NCBI GenBank assembly: GCA_002286855.1
Contig: NRSV01000077.1
Location: forward strand, 62,001 to 126,000
From: Bipolaris cookei
Taxonomy: Eukaryota; Ascomycota; Dothideomycetes; Pleosporales; Pleosporaceae
DNA length: 64,000 nt
Direction of reading: 5' to 3'
Part shown: one piece after another, positions 10,185 through 22,900 of the stretch
Layout of the letters: each line of letters begins with the position of its first letter
Position numbering within the stretch: position 1 is the stretch's first letter
Program-made: the position numbers and the translations under genes
Notes under the pieces: model-generated
What the model was told of the DNA's origin: nothing
The model's input: only the letters and a program-made list of their open reading frames with translations
The model's database searches: none

Positions 10185-10913
10185 TTTATCATAGCGAGAA
10201 CAAGATCGAGGTATCTTGGGTCATGATGCGGATGGCTTCGTGCCTGAGTGGTGGTTTAGGGCTGACGCAGCCGAGATGAAACGGCGTATGTTCCAAGTTT
10301 GTTGTATCGTTTTCAGCTATGGCTTGATACCTTTCTAACGCATGTGCTAGTTTGGTGGGAGCGCTAGAACGTGTGTTGAAAAGAAGGTAAGCTTCCATGT
10401 GTTCAGAATATTGTTGGAGACATGCTGAATGCAGCGGCAGATCTCGCTGTGCGAGATGTAGTTATAAAGTGATCTCACAGCTTCTTTACTCTTTCAAACT
10501 TGAACTTTCAGATTTAAGAAGCGAGTGGGAAACGCGGAACTATTGGTTTGAGAAGCCGAGAAAGGTGTATATGGTGATACAGTATGGAACTAAAGCGTCT
10601 TTAACAATATCTTAATGAGAGCATTTCTATGTATCGATTCCCGCATATTGTCTTAGGTTTAATATATTAGAAACTCCCTAATAACTAGTAACTACTACAT
10701 ATCATTTAGTTAGATATGTAATAACTACCGCTTTAGAATGCGTATTCATTTAGATACTCACATATGTATCTCTTCTAGGCAAATTCCCTTTACTTTCTAA
10801 CAGTTAATACCCATTATTTTGTCGTAATATCTTTGGAAATATGCAATACGTCTATAGATGAGACAATGAAGTCTCGAAGATGAGATATCGTTAAGGTTCT
10901 TAACTAAGATATA
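10185..10913. other. Intergenic, AT-rich
   Basis: Lies between the reductase stop codon and the Fot1-like element. I see no gene, repeat or RNA here. Confidence 0.5.
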
Positions 10914-10915
10914 TA

Positions 10916-13548
10916 ATGTCCCTCCCTGGGTCACGCAAATCCCCCCGTGCCGCAAGAAAAGAGTGGTACTCTGTCTTCCAAAAACGATATTTCTATTCAC
11001 AAGTTACTTTTATACCATGTTTATAGTAACTTTCTTAGGGCTAAGCTGGTGGCTTCGAAGCCCTGTGGCTGTGTAAGCACCGGAATCCTATCAGCAAGTT
11101 GAAGATCACGTAGTAGTCAGCGTTGGCTTTAGTTATAATGACAATCTCTCTTGTATTACAATAACGGCTCGTTAGCCCGACAGCATAGCCCAAAACTCCG
11201 TACCAATGCATCAATACATTTTTGCAACAGGTGCCTTCCATAACAGTCCTGTCTCTGGCTGACGCAGCCCAGGCATGTTGTCAGCTCGCACTGGAGCGTC
11301 AGCCTCTTCACCTTCTCCTTGCAGATTCGCACCTGCTACTTCTGTCACCTCTTTTAACAGTACTGCAGCAGAGTTCTTAGGCTTACGCCCTCGTTTCTTA
11401 GGAGCCTTAGCAGCTGACGCTTTCTCCTCTTTCTCAGCACGCTTGGCTCGTGCCTCTTCAAGGTCCTCGAAGCTCATCACCTTCGCTTTCCCTAAGACAA
11501 TAGACCTGGTCGATCGCCGAACTTGGGCCTCCTTATTGACCTTTGTCAAAAACTCATTCTGATCTTGAAGAAGCGTCTGCTTTGCAAGGGATATCTGCGC
11601 TGCACTCGCGAGCTTCTACACGTACTTCTGCAGGCACCGCTCGTCCATTGCATACGCATCTTGTTTGATTAAGTTATGTAAAGACATTACAGCCTCTGTC
11701 GTTACTGGCGTTATAGGGGTTACAGGTGCTTGCACTACTTGTTGGTCTTGTATACAAGCAAGCACGTCTAGAGCAGCTGTCTCAGAGGGTGGTTTTGGCG
11801 TCTTTCGAAGGACTCTCTCTGGGTTGAATGGGAACAAACCACTTGTGGCCCACGCGGCAGTGATATTCCTCCTCGTCATCGCCGTTTCTCTAGCGGGCTT
11901 ATATACAGAAGTAAAGTGCTCCTTGCTAACAGCTTCTAGCCCTCCTCGACAGAGCCGTTCTACCTCATCACGATAGGCTGTCTTGAGAGGGCCGAAGACC
12001 CCAACATCGCAAGGCTGCAGCTTATGTGATGTGTGAGACGGCAGGCGGCACATAGTAATGTTGTTTGCGAAGCAGAATTCCAGGATTTCTAGGGTCTCAT
12101 GCGTTCCAAAGCCATCGCAAATTAGGACCCGAGGATTTCCATTAGCTCGATCACCCGTTTGAGGATCGAATACACGAGTAAGCCACTCCAGGCTAATCTT
12201 CGAGTCATTATATCCATTTTCTGAGCGTCCATAGTGCCAGCCAGGGGTTGGAAAAGTAGTCCAGTTACTTCTATGGGTCGAAGCTGGCCAGATAATAAGA
12301 GGTAGCAGTGACCTGCCGTCAGCACTGATGCACTCAATAGCAGTTACCTGGGTGCGCTTGATGCCTGCTCCTCTATAGTCACGGAGGTCATCCTTACTTA
12401 CCAGGACTTTGACAGAGCCAAGCATGTTCAGCATGACGCCCGTCTCATCCATGTTATATACATTCTCAGGCCGTACCCTCGGGTCCTGTAGGACTCCCTT
12501 GATTACCTCAAACCAGTGTGTAACCTTGGTATTTATAGATGTTCCGTTCATGTCGTTTCCAGTCTATTGCCTTCATCTTCCTCCCTTTTAGTCTAGGGTT
12601 GCGTTTCTCGAAGGACCATGCCCAGTTCTTGCCGGGGGGCTTGATGAGTTTGCCGGCCGTCGTCGGCATGCGTCGGCGTGCGAGACTAAAGGCTAATGAA
12701 GGTATATACTTGATTCGGACAGGCTGTCCAAGTTCAGACATCAGCAAGAGATATTCGACAAGGGCTTTCTCTTCGTCTAGGATGAGATACTGCTGGCCTT
12801 GGGCCTTCTCCTTCATAGAGGGTCGTCCACGCCTGCGATAGTACCGAGTGTGATACGGAATAGCATCATCTTGCAATAGGGAAGTCCTAGTCGTTGGTGC
12901 ATCAAACGAAATGGCTTGTGTCAACATATGCCTTGACTGGGCCATGTCTACGATCGTGGTGTTGTGAGTACTGCCACCAAGGCCACTACGACTGACACCC
13001 ACCCTCCCTACCACGCCGTCCAGAAGATAAAGAATCTCATTCTAATGCCAGAAATAGATCGGCACGTGATCAGATGGATGCTTCGAGAACTGAACGCCAC
13101 ACTTTGGCCCGATCCTATCTAGCATGAACTGGTGCTCTATCACGTAAGTACGCCAAAGTTACAAGCTAACGGAACAGGATCACGGGCAGAACTCGGATAA
13201 ACTCGGAATAAACCTTATCTAAAGACAAAATGTTAAATAAATATAGGAATATATTCTTCTTTAATACTATTATATTTCAGTTTCCCTGATATATAGAAAT
13301 CTTGCTTACATCGCGCTAGAACAGGGGTGTAAACCCGATCAACACCAGAGTGGCCAATACGGAATGGGCGACGACAGTACCAAACACGATGTAATATTTC
13401 CAACAGCCCTTCTGAGTTTGTGCAGAACAGCCTTATAAATGAGTGCTTTATTATCGCGGTGCAATACTAGCGATTGCGCGACGTCCAAGATACTAAAATT
13501 GCATATTCTTTGCGGCACGGGGGGATTTGCGTGTCGTAGGGGGGACGT
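10916..13548 (-). mobile_element. Fot1/pogo-like transposon, complete but inactivated
   Basis: Terminal inverted repeats of about 38 bp share the core TCACGCAAATCCCCCCGTGC at the left end; its complement at the right end, near 13512-13536, has changes in the outer few bases. The left end follows TA (10914-10915), the target dinucleotide of this group; the right flank is TG (13549-13550), consistent with a mutated TA. The transposase gene inside is on the minus strand and broken. The same termini recur at 33996 and 43995, so this is one family with at least two copies in the window. Confidence 0.85.
11211..13014 (-). pseudogene. Fot1/pogo-like transposase pseudogene
   Basis: Close relative of the intact transposase at 49003-50826. 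Reading from 13014 downward it keeps a DNA-binding N-terminal region (RRRGRPSMKEKAQ, then PPGKNWAWSFEKRNP), then shifts frame by one nucleotide near 12530. The catalytic core continues with NMDETG, ICDGFGTHETLEIL and LQPCDVGVF, the three Asp residues of the DDE_1 triad. A nonsense codon at 11616-11618 replaces the Gln found in the intact copy; CAG to TAG is a RIP-type change. Beyond it the frame stays open to 11211 and ends in a basic tail with the same KAPVAxMY end as the intact protein. One frameshift and one stop make it non-functional. Confidence 0.9.
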
Positions 13549-15693
13549 TGAGTTTAGAAAGAATAAGGAGCTATCTAATAATACATTTAACCTATTCGCT
13601 ACTAGAAAGGAGGCTTTGGATGCTGAGACAGCGTAATTAGTTAATTCAGCTCAATGTAATGGGCTGCGCCCGTGAGAGTGAAAGCACGTGATACAATCAC
13701 GTGCCTACGTTACATCGCCTAGTTAAAACCTTACTCGTATGAAGAACGTAGAAGCAGGGGTATAAAGGGAGGAGTGTCGTACAACAACTTAACACTCTTT
13801 ATCTTTCTTCTTCTGCACTATAGGCTAATGCAAATTCGTTCGAAGGTCTCTTCGCCCATAACACTTAATAGAGTCGTTTTTGCTACGTAGCAAACAATTA
13901 TAGCCAGGATCTTAGTCAATTTTATTCATATCTATGTGAGTTGATTGGTGATAAATAAGTAATTTGCAGAATATATCGTGAAAATTAACTAAGATAACTA
14001 TAGTTATTTATATTCTGAAGCCTGAATGTCTATAGGAACGTCCTATAGCAGCGAGCCATACTAAGAGACAGTAGAGATCCGCATATAGCCTCTAATTACT
14101 GTACTTATCTCAAATACCACGCATATACGAGATATAGTGCTAACTAACAGTCTAGTTTACAACTCGCATACGCATAGTACATACTTCGTAGTATAGATTG
14201 TGTCTCTTGCATACCAGTGATAGGTGCACGTACCAAGGCGCTTACTAGGGATGCGTTAACGCTGTACATTCATTGCTATGTCAAGAGGCTCTGATTAGCC
14301 AAGAGCTCGATATCCCAAGCTAGCTCAGGGAGGCCAATCATGGAGAGGATTCGCACTCGAAACCCGGGGGATCAGCACCTTTGTAGAGAGCTATTGCATG
14401 TTCGGCAAGGTTCTGGACGTTCACTTATCACATGCAGCCGTAACATAAGACTTCGTCATTAGAGCCAGGTTCATGGTCATTGCCTTGCCTGGTAATGACC
14501 ATAGGCCTTATGTGAACTAGCGACAGAAGCTAATTTGCATCTTGCCAGTCGAGGACATGTGGAATTAGGTTAACCAATCTGCTTATTGATGTAAGCGAAT
14601 GATACAGCACGCTGACATCGTACAGCACACACGGATCTTGTGGTGCTGCACTCGAGGTGTCAGTAAGCGATGTTCTTTCTTCTTCATGCCACAGACTATC
14701 TGACAATGAATACGCAAGGTTTCCGCGCCCTTAATGACTGATGCCTCTAAATGTGTATAATTGGATGCAACGGCTTTGGCCAAGGCTGCTTTGTCCAAGG
14801 AAGAAAGCCTTTGACCCTTGTCAACATGCACTACCTACCTATCATGGTTGATTTTACGTACGGTAAACTAGACAAAATACACGCACGGTTATAAAACTTT
14901 ATGGTGTTCTTTCTGGCGCGTGTATATGTGTATATATATGTGAAAGTGAGGTTTATTGGTGAACTATAGTAGAGATAGAGCTGAACAACGTGTCAAGAGC
15001 TGCGATGAGTCACGGAAAGTTTTTTTTCACGTCCGTTACGGTAAACGTAGATATTTCGAGTAGCAGCGAGTCCTATGATGCTTACAAAAGTATTTCTATC
15101 TGCCTAAAGCAGCGACACGGGCTCGAACGAGACAGTAAGTAGCTATCATTGTAAGTGCGCTAGACTTGTTAACAACGACGGATACACAGGAAACAATGCG
15201 TTTAAGTGAGGGGTGCAAAGACGTTACTCGTCTTGATGGGGTCAATCGGGGTTGCTATTTGTAGCTTTGGTTACAAATGCGACTCTATGCCCTTCGCATA
15301 TCAGATTGTTCCATAAACCAAAATTTTGATTCGTCTCCACCATGGCCATATGTATCTGTAAATTATTTTGGCATGGTTCTCGAATTTCACGAAAGTGCTT
15401 CAAATTTGAGGGGTGCTAAGTATCAAAGCGTGAGCGTGGGACTGGTAACCGTTTGGAACGCATTTGCATCACGTGGTGTCAGCATTGTCGTACCAGACGG
15501 CGATTTATCGTGCTATCCCATCGTATATTTGTACGCGCTTGCTAGTAGGATATCTAGCTCATTAGTTGCAGCAAAACGCCTCTGAATATATAACACAGGA
15601 TTGTGGTTAGGTCACTTGCCGAACCCAAAGTATTTTTACTCAACCAGTAGTAGCACTCGCTGCTAATAAAAACATTAGTCGCACTACGACACA
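13549..15693. other. Intergenic region, no supported gene
   Basis: About 2.1 kb without a convincing coding region. It includes a perfect hairpin at 13684-13704. The last few hundred bases should contain the promoter of the zinc-finger gene at 15694. No RNA gene could be supported. Confidence 0.5.
13684..13704. repeat. Perfect 9-bp-arm hairpin
   Basis: GCACGTGAT and ATCACGTGC are separated by ACA. The arms contain CACGTG, the E-box core bound by bHLH factors, so this could be a paired regulatory site rather than a terminator. Its position far from any gene leaves the role open. Confidence 0.5.
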
Positions 15694-16848
15694 ATGGAGC
15701 AACGGCTTGCTCAAAGTGTGGTATCTAGGCCTCATTCACAAGATAGTGGAGAATTTGGAAGGCAAAACTATGTCAAATGTAGCCTTTGTAGGCCTCCTTC
15801 CTGGGGAACCGATGATGGTTCAATAGCTGGATATCTGGAGTTATTCACCTTCGAATCACCATCTACGCTACCATCGGGTTCGCTAGACAATTTTTCCGAT
15901 CTTTGGATGTGTGAGGGGCTACTTGATGATAGCCCACTGTCCACTTACGTATCTACCAGCCATAACGGGGGAGTTCCCGCACCGTCTACAGATATGCCGA
16001 CGAACCTCACAGTTGATCCATTGGTCGTTCACCATGGCCAAGCGTCACTAAGTAGTGCTTTTTTCGTTGACCAACCGGAAAATCGCCGGAAACGCAATCA
16101 TTCTGATGTTCTCGCGTGGGTTTTGCGACATCTCTCATCAACTTCCTACAGCCATCCGACTTATCACGAGATGTTTCTGCCAACTACACAAGATTGCATT
16201 CTCCAGCTTGACTTTTCGAATTGCATCTCGAGCCACGAACATATATCTTATGCAACTGGAATGGGAGAATTATCACCCTCCCAACCATATTCGACGATTA
16301 ACACTGACGTCATTGAAAAAGACAGCAGTTCAGATTCTGACGGTTGCGGTTCAAATATTTCCAGCACCTCTAACGGAAGTCAAGAATGCATAAATCAGCA
16401 GCGCGAAGGAAAGCCTGCTGCTGTATATCTTAAAAAGCTGGGCTTGATTACATACCCCTTTCATAAAGCCATAAAGCCAAGGCACTACGAATGTCCACTT
16501 ATGGACATGAAAATGCCTCAAAATCTGTGCGCGAGGAGGTTTCAGCGTCGGGGTCACCTTCGACGCCACATCGTAACAGTCCATGGCAATGGAAGTTTTC
16601 ATCTCTGCAAAGTGTGTGCCAAGGCTTTCTCTAGGCACGACAATCTCCGAGAGCACTACTGGACACATCTAAGGCGAGGAGGAAAGACTGGAAAGAACAT
16701 CAAGATGAGTCTCCTAGAGCTAAGTGCTATTCTTGGCTCAGAGGAAAGGCAGCTTGTGAAGCGACTCCAGATGAGACTCAATGATGCGCAGGCAAAGAAA
16801 ACCAAAGCAAAGTCATTATGCAACACTGTTGAATTACTCCAACACTAG
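15694..16848 (+). CDS. C2H2 zinc-finger protein (384 aa), putative transcription factor
   Basis: A single uninterrupted exon starting at ATG 15694. Two zinc fingers lie near the C-terminus. The first (about 266-297) is atypical, with 11 residues between its cysteines (CPLMDMKMPQNLC) and then RRGHLRRHIVTVH. The second (about 303-326) is canonical (CKVCAKAFSRHDNLREHYWTH). The first 250 residues are rich in Ser, Thr and acidic residues, as in activation domains, with no other fold recognised. A long first-finger spacing followed by an FSRxDNLxxH finger resembles fungal developmental regulators such as FlbC, but this is a similarity by eye only. It is expected to act in the nucleus. The neighbours are transposons, so the targets cannot be guessed. 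Confidence 0.75.
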   Translation: MEQRLAQSVVSRPHSQDSGEFGRQNYVKCSLCRPPSWGTDDGSIAGYLELFTFESPSTLPSGSLDNFSDLWMCEGLLDDSPLSTYVSTSHNGGVPAPSTDMPTNLTVDPLVVHHGQASLSSAFFVDQPENRRKRNHSDVLAWVLRHLSSTSYSHPTYHEMFLPTTQDCILQLDFSNCISSHEHISYATGMGELSPSQPYSTINTDVIEKDSSSDSDGCGSNISSTSNGSQECINQQREGKPAAVYLKKLGLITYPFHKAIKPRHYECPLMDMKMPQNLCARRFQRRGHLRRHIVTVHGNGSFHLCKVCAKAFSRHDNLREHYWTHLRRGGKTGKNIKMSLLELSAILGSEERQLVKRLQMRLNDAQAKKTKAKSLCNTVELLQH

Positions 16849-17115
16849 TTCAGCAATTGTGCAGATTTCTGAGTATTCCATGTGCGGCTCTGAGCAGCTG
16901 AGGCAGCATCGAGATATTGCTCGAAGTTGACTAAGCGATGCCTTAGTGTTCGGGAGCCCTCCTATACTAGGTGGTACTCACTGTAATACACTCGGTCTCT
17001 TTGCAACGAACTATACTTCCACTCATCTAAACTCTGTTAGGTTTAGCATCCTCGGATGGGAATAGAGTGACATTTAGACGGCTAAATACTTGATACAAAT
17101 ACATCCTTGACGACA
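16849..17115. other. Short intergenic stretch before LINE insertion
   Basis: No gene seen. It ends at the left LINE-A target duplication (17116-17129). Confidence 0.5.
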
Positions 17116-17129
17116 GGCTTCAGCGTTAA
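17116..17129 (+). repeat. LINE-A copy 1 target-site duplication, left
   Basis: GGCTTCAGCGTTAA, repeated at 28562-28575. The final A is shared with the 3' tail of the element, so the true length is 13 or 14 bp. Confidence 0.9.
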
Positions 17130-17450
17130 TTATTATTCCATTATAGTCCTGTATCAGCCGTTGGCTATGTAGGACTTTGGCTAAAGGCCGTTCTATCTAA
17201 CTAGTTACAATTTAGTACGTTGTGCTGCATTGCGTGGCTGTGGTGCTTCGGCCTTTATCTAGCTAAGCTATTACTAGCTTTCTAGACGCCTGGTGCTAAA
17301 GAGCAGTTTGGTAACAGGGAGAGATGTAGGGGAGCTAGGCTACCTTCCAGCGGGCTCTCTTAGGTGATAGAAAATAGTACTCATAAAATCAAACGTGTTT
17401 TTCTTCTTTTCCTCTCTTCCTTACTATTTCTTTCTTATTTTTGTTATTTT

Positions 17451-19666
17451 CTAGCCTTCCTGGCCGAGGTGCCACCTTCTTGTTCCTATCCTCGTGCTAG
17501 TAATGAAAGCTAAAGTAGCTTCTATACCGCTCGTGGTATGGAGTAGAAGTTGGAGTTGAAGTACTTTCTGGTCTAGAGTCTTTTTAAGCTGGTTTCTTTC
17601 TACGCTGTAGAAGCTGCAGTATAGAAGTAGGTGCTTTGCTGTTTGTGGTCTCCCGCATTTGCAAAGATTGCATTCTTTTTTCTTAAATCTCTTTAGGTAG
17701 GAGTTGAAGTATCCGTGTCCTATCTTAAGGGAATAAAAAGAGCTTGAAATATCTCTTTTCGTGCCTCTTGGGATTGCTAGTTGGTTTTTAAGCTTAAGAT
17801 CGAACATAGCTCCGTAGCTAGTCTTCTTTTCTCTTGCTGTTTCTCTATATTTTCTCCACTCTTCTGCTTGGCTAGCTCTTTGGAGAAGCTTAATTTTAGT
17901 GCCTAGGAAGGCTAGGCTTATTTGTGATTTTTTTTGTGTTTGTTTTGTAGCTTTCTTTGCTAAGGAGTCTGCTTTTTCGTTTCCTTCTATGTCTGTATGG
18001 CCTGGCGCCCATTTTAAGAAAATCTTTGCTTTTTTATTAAGGATAGCTTTGGCTGCTTTTTGGCACCGAATTACCCACTGCTGGCCGGGCTTATCTGATA
18101 GGCTCTGGAGCCTATAGATGGCAGCTTGGTTGTCAGCGTAGACGTGGATATTTTGGTCTTTTAGGGCTATTTTAGCAGCGTATTCAAACGCTGCTGTAAT
18201 CCCTTCAAGCTCTCCATTATAGACGAGCTGGTGCTCGCCTATATTCTTTGTCTCTACGTAGATTTCTTCTTGGTTTGGGTTGTAGACTACTAGGCCTACT
18301 CCTATCCCATCTCCGTCTTTAGTTTTAGAGGCGTCTGAGTAGATTAATATAGAGTTATCCTCTATTATTTGGATATAATCTTTATGTGCGTCCCATGGTC
18401 TGAACCTATACGGGATGATTTCTTCGATCTCTTGGGTAGCTGGGATAGAGCTTGTAATAGCCTGTAGTTGTCTTGTCTTATTGAGCTTTTTTGATAGCTG
18501 AAGGGTTGTTTTTTGTAGCCTTGTAATAGCTTTTGTAATTGGATGGGTTGGAGCTAGTTGTATAGCTCGTAGAGCGTATTTTCGATTTGTTTGGCTTAGC
18601 CGTACGGCTGGTGACGGCAGGCTAGCTTCGATGCTTATTGGGATAGCTGGAGCTGTTTTGAATACTCCTAGTACCTTTCTGCAAGCCGCGTTGTGTAGCG
18701 GCTGGAGCTGATCTTTAATAAAGCTCTGATTGCGCCAGTAGATTGGCGACCCATAGTCTGCAATGCTAGTAACGCATGCTAGATATAGTTGTCTAATAGC
18801 AAAAGGGGATAGACCGCGGTCTATATTAGCTAGTCTCCCTAGTCTATTAAAAGCTGTTTTTGCTTCGCTAGCTCGAATAGCTACATGTCCTCGAAAGGAT
18901 AGCTTGTTGTCGAGGTATACCCCTAGCCATTTAATTGTATCTTTATGGTAGATTTTCTCCTTACTAGGGAGCTCTAGGGGGATTTCTTTTCTTTCTTTCT
19001 TCTTTGTAAAGTGGATTAGCTCTGTTTTCGCTATATCAAACTCAATTGCTAGTTCTCGTCCTTTAGTAACTAGTTTCTTAACCTCCTGTTGGAGTATCTT
19101 AACGTTTTTCTTAATAGACGTTGAGGAGGTTGTAATTGAGATATCGTCGATGTAGGAGAGCTGGAATCCATCTATTTGGGGGAATAGATCTCTAATATAG
19201 ATGAGAAAGAAGATTGGAGAGACTGGGCTGCCTTGTGGGATGCCCGCGTTAATCTCGCTAAACTCTTCTATTTGGCCGTCAAAGGCGAGCCTTAGAGATC
19301 TGTTAGATAGAAAGGTTTTAGCCCAAGTAATTAGGCTAATAGGTAGGCCTAGTAATTTTAGCGTATTAAGGAACTGATTGTGAGATACGTGGTCGAAAGC
19401 TCCTTTAACGTCTAGAAAGACTGTTGATGTAGTATAGCCTTGTTGCTTTTGGTGCTGGATTTGATCTATAAGGAGTAGAGCTGCGTCTATAGCTGATTTC
19501 TTTAGTCTTCCTCCTATCTGCGAGTCGTGTAGGAGGTTGGTGGTCTCGGCTAGGTAGCTGAGTCTCTTAGCTATTATCCGCTCTGTTACTTTCCCTAGGC
19601 AGCTTAGTAGAGTAATTACTCTGTAGGCCTTTGGGATAGAGTAGTCGGGTTTGGACGGCTTCTTTA
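17451..19666 (-). pseudogene. LINE-A ORF2, 3' part (RT palm, RNase H, zinc finger)
   Basis: C-terminal two thirds of the LINE-A polyprotein, cut from its N-terminus by LINE-B. The sequence collinear with 41109-43324 of copy 2 is open throughout. It encodes the reverse transcriptase catalytic segment with YIDD, the RNase H domain (YSDAS, YNGELEG, YADNQAA, WAPGHTDIEGNEKADSLAK) and the terminal CNLCKCGRPQTAKHLLLYC cysteine-histidine motif. It has no start of its own and is not expected to be translated. Confidence 0.92.
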
Positions 19667-19907
19667 TTATTATTATTATTATTTTTATTTAACGTCCTTT
19701 CTCAGCCCTAGGGCTATATAAGACGTGTAGACTTAAGGTCCACAGGTATCTACGTGTTTCTATCAATTTGGTGTAGATAGGGGAGGGGTTTATCTAAATG
19801 AAGGTGAGGCTCGTAACCTAGTATATCGGGAAGTAGTAGGGGGTCTTGCGGGTGGTAGGTAGTGTGGGGTAGGTAGGGTTAGGGTAAGGTACTATCACTA
19901 TAGCGCC

Positions 19908-22900
19908 TTAGTTATCGGTGTTTTCTTTGTACCAGGCTTGTGTCCCAGCTTTTGTCTCCTCAACAAATCTAATAGTCGCCTGTATGCCTATACTAGTTCC
20001 TAGTAGGAAGGCTAGTGATAGTGGGTCCTTGCTTGTTTCTTGCATCTTCTTTCTAGCTTCTTTGTATAGCGTGCAGCTGAGTAGAATATGCGAAGTATCT
20101 TGAGTAGCTCTATAGTTACATGGGCAAACTTTAGAGTCTACTTTACCTCGATTAAATAGGAAGCTTCTAAGATAGCAGTGCCCTAGCTTTAGCTGATAGA
20201 AGGCGCTCGATACCTCTCTACTAGTAGGCGGGATAGCTATTTGCTTTCTAATCTTCCACTTATACTTTGCAGCGTAAGTGTTAGAGTTAAGCTCGATGGC
20301 TTTCCTTTTATACTGTTCAAGATATATAAGCCACTCTCTTTGACCTAGCTGTTTTACTCGTGTACCTATTACAGCTAGGCTCGTTCTGCTAGAGCTAGGA
20401 TCTAGTTTTGTTGCATCCTTAGCTAGGGCGTCTGCTCTCTCGTTTCCAATAATATCTTGGTGCCCAGGTACCCAGTGTATTGTAGGCGATAGACCAATTT
20501 CTCGTAGTTTCTCTGCTGCTCTTATACATCTAAGTTGCCACTCTTGTCCAGGGTTATCAGAAGCAGTATTTAGTCTAAGTATAGCAGCTTGGTTATCTGC
20601 GTACACTTTGACTTCTAGACAGTCGTCTACTAGATCGATAGCTTTCTCTAAGCCTAGTGTGATCCCTTCTAGCTCTCCGTTATAGACTAGCTGGTTATAG
20701 CCTATATTAACTTTTCGTTGGGCTATACAGGTGGCTCCTTTGTAGAAAACTACGCCTACTCCTATACCTTTGCCTTTTATTGTCGATGAGGCGTCTGAGT
20801 ATATAGATAGTAGGTGTTTGTCTTCTAGTTGCTTCTTGTGGTCCTTTGCTTCTAATTCCTTTGGTTTCTTAGATATATGCGTATTATAGGGCATATCTAA
20901 GCTCCATGGCATAGAGGCGTAGTGCTGAATCTTCTCACTGTCTCTAGATAGAGTTCTTGAGATGGACTTAGTGATACGCTCTAGCTGTTTCCCTTGGTTG
21001 CTAGATATAGCAATATTGATTGGGTGGGTAGGAGCTAGTTTTAATGCTCTAAAGGCGTATTGTCGTAGAGAGTTGTTTAGTCTAATTCTAGGGGGATATA
21101 GAGCTGCCTCTACCTCGCTAGGTATAGTAGGAGAGGTTCTAAACGACCCTAGAATCTTTCTACACGCTTGGTTTTGAAGCTTTTGTCTTTGATTTTCAGC
21201 TGCTGTTTGTTCTCTCCAGAATATTTGGCAGCCATAGTCAGCTACACTCGTTACGCAGGCTAGATATAGTTGTCGTACTGCTCTAGGTGATAGGCCTTTA
21301 TTTGAATTTGCTAGTCTGCTTAGACGGTGGAAGGCTGCGCTGGCCTGCTGGTTTCTGATACAGCTGTGTTGTTTAAACTTAAGACTGCAGTCGTAGTAGA
21401 CACCTAGCCATCTAACTAGCTCTTTAGACTGTACTATTTCCTGACTAGGTAGAGTGAGTACTCTACTTCGATCTCTCTTAGATCTTGTCCAGTTAATTAG
21501 TTCAGTCTTAGAGCTATCAAATTGGATAGCTGACTCCTTTGCTAGTATAAAGAGGTCTTCGACCGTCTTTTCTAGTAGCTTAATATTTTTCCTTACTGAC
21601 GTAGACGATATAGATATCTGTAGGTCGTCTATATAGGAGGAGGAGTAGGTACGGTCATTTACTTGGATTGCTTCGAAGAGTGGTTTCGAGTAGATAAGGA
21701 ATAGAATAGGAGAGGCAGGGCTTCCTTGTGGGGTTCCTGTTGTAATCTCTTGTGGGCTTTCTGTTTGTCTGTCGAAGGAAAGCTCTAGCTCTCTGTTTTC
21801 TAGAAAGGATTTTGTCCACGCTAGTAGGCTACAAGGCAGGCCCTGGTCTCTCATAACTTCTAGAAGCTTATTTTTAGATACGTGATCGAAGGCGCCTTTA
21901 ATATCGAGAAATATTGTAGTCGTTACTCGATGTTTTTGCTTTTGTAGCTGTATATTATTATAGAAGAGTAGTGCAGCGTCGATAGCAGACTTCTTTAGTC
22001 TTCCACCCATTTGTGAGGGGTGGAGTAGATCTGTAGTCTCTGCTAGTGCTCCTAGTCTTCTAGCTACTAGCCTTTCTAGTACTTTGCCTAGGCAACTTAG
22101 AAGTGAGATCACTCTGTAGGCCTTTGGTACTGAGTAGTCAGGTTTATTTGACTTTTTTAAGATGACTCCTTTTGCTTTTCTCCAGCACCTCGGGTGGTAG
22201 CCTAGGTTAAAGAAGATAGAGTATATCTTGAATAGCGTTTCTGACTGCGTTTGGTAGACCTTTTGGATAATATCTTGACTAATCAGGTCGGGCCCAGGTG
22301 AGGTAGCCTTTACTTTATTGCAGGCAAAGTAGAGCTCGTTTCTTGTAAGAGCAGGCCAATCCCACTTTCTATCTCCTTTATAGGTGTAGAGTGAAGGAGT
22401 AGGTGTAGTAGGTGGTAGGGGGAAAAGATCCTCTCTAAAAGCTTTGCATTTTTCAGTAAACGACTCCTTGCTTTTAATAGTAGGTATTCGAGTAGAAAGA
22501 TTATCTTTTGTATATGCCATAGCTTTATAGATTTCTTTTGGAGAGTCTTTCTGTAGAAAGGTCTCCCAGTGATCCTGTTTAGCCCGTCTAATAGCTCTTA
22601 GATATCTATTTTTCGTGCTTAGATATTCTCGTTTCCATTGGTAGAGTGAGCTATTATTTGCTTTTTCTGCTTCCTTCTTATAAGCTCTGTAGGCCCTATT
22701 TAGACCTCTTTTTCGGCTAGTTAGATCGCTAGTCCACCAGGGTTTTGGCCGAGGGTTTTGATTAACTAGTGGAGTTGACGTTTCTAGTGATTTCTGGATA
22801 GCCTTTGTGAGGTCTTCTCCTAGTTGGTCTAGCTTTGCTTCTAGAGGGACATGTTGTTCTAGAATAAGCTTTCTTGAGGTGTAATTTGAGGAGCGCGGTA

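Noticed and set aside
14338..14372. tRNA-like A-box and B-box pattern (TAGCTCAGGGAG, then TTCGCACTCGAAACCC)
   Set aside because: No acceptor stem pairing or anticodon arm could be built, and the B box departs from consensus.
15694..16848. Assigning a specific developmental regulator name to the zinc-finger gene
   Set aside because: Only finger spacing resembles FlbC; the N-terminal part could not be matched by eye.
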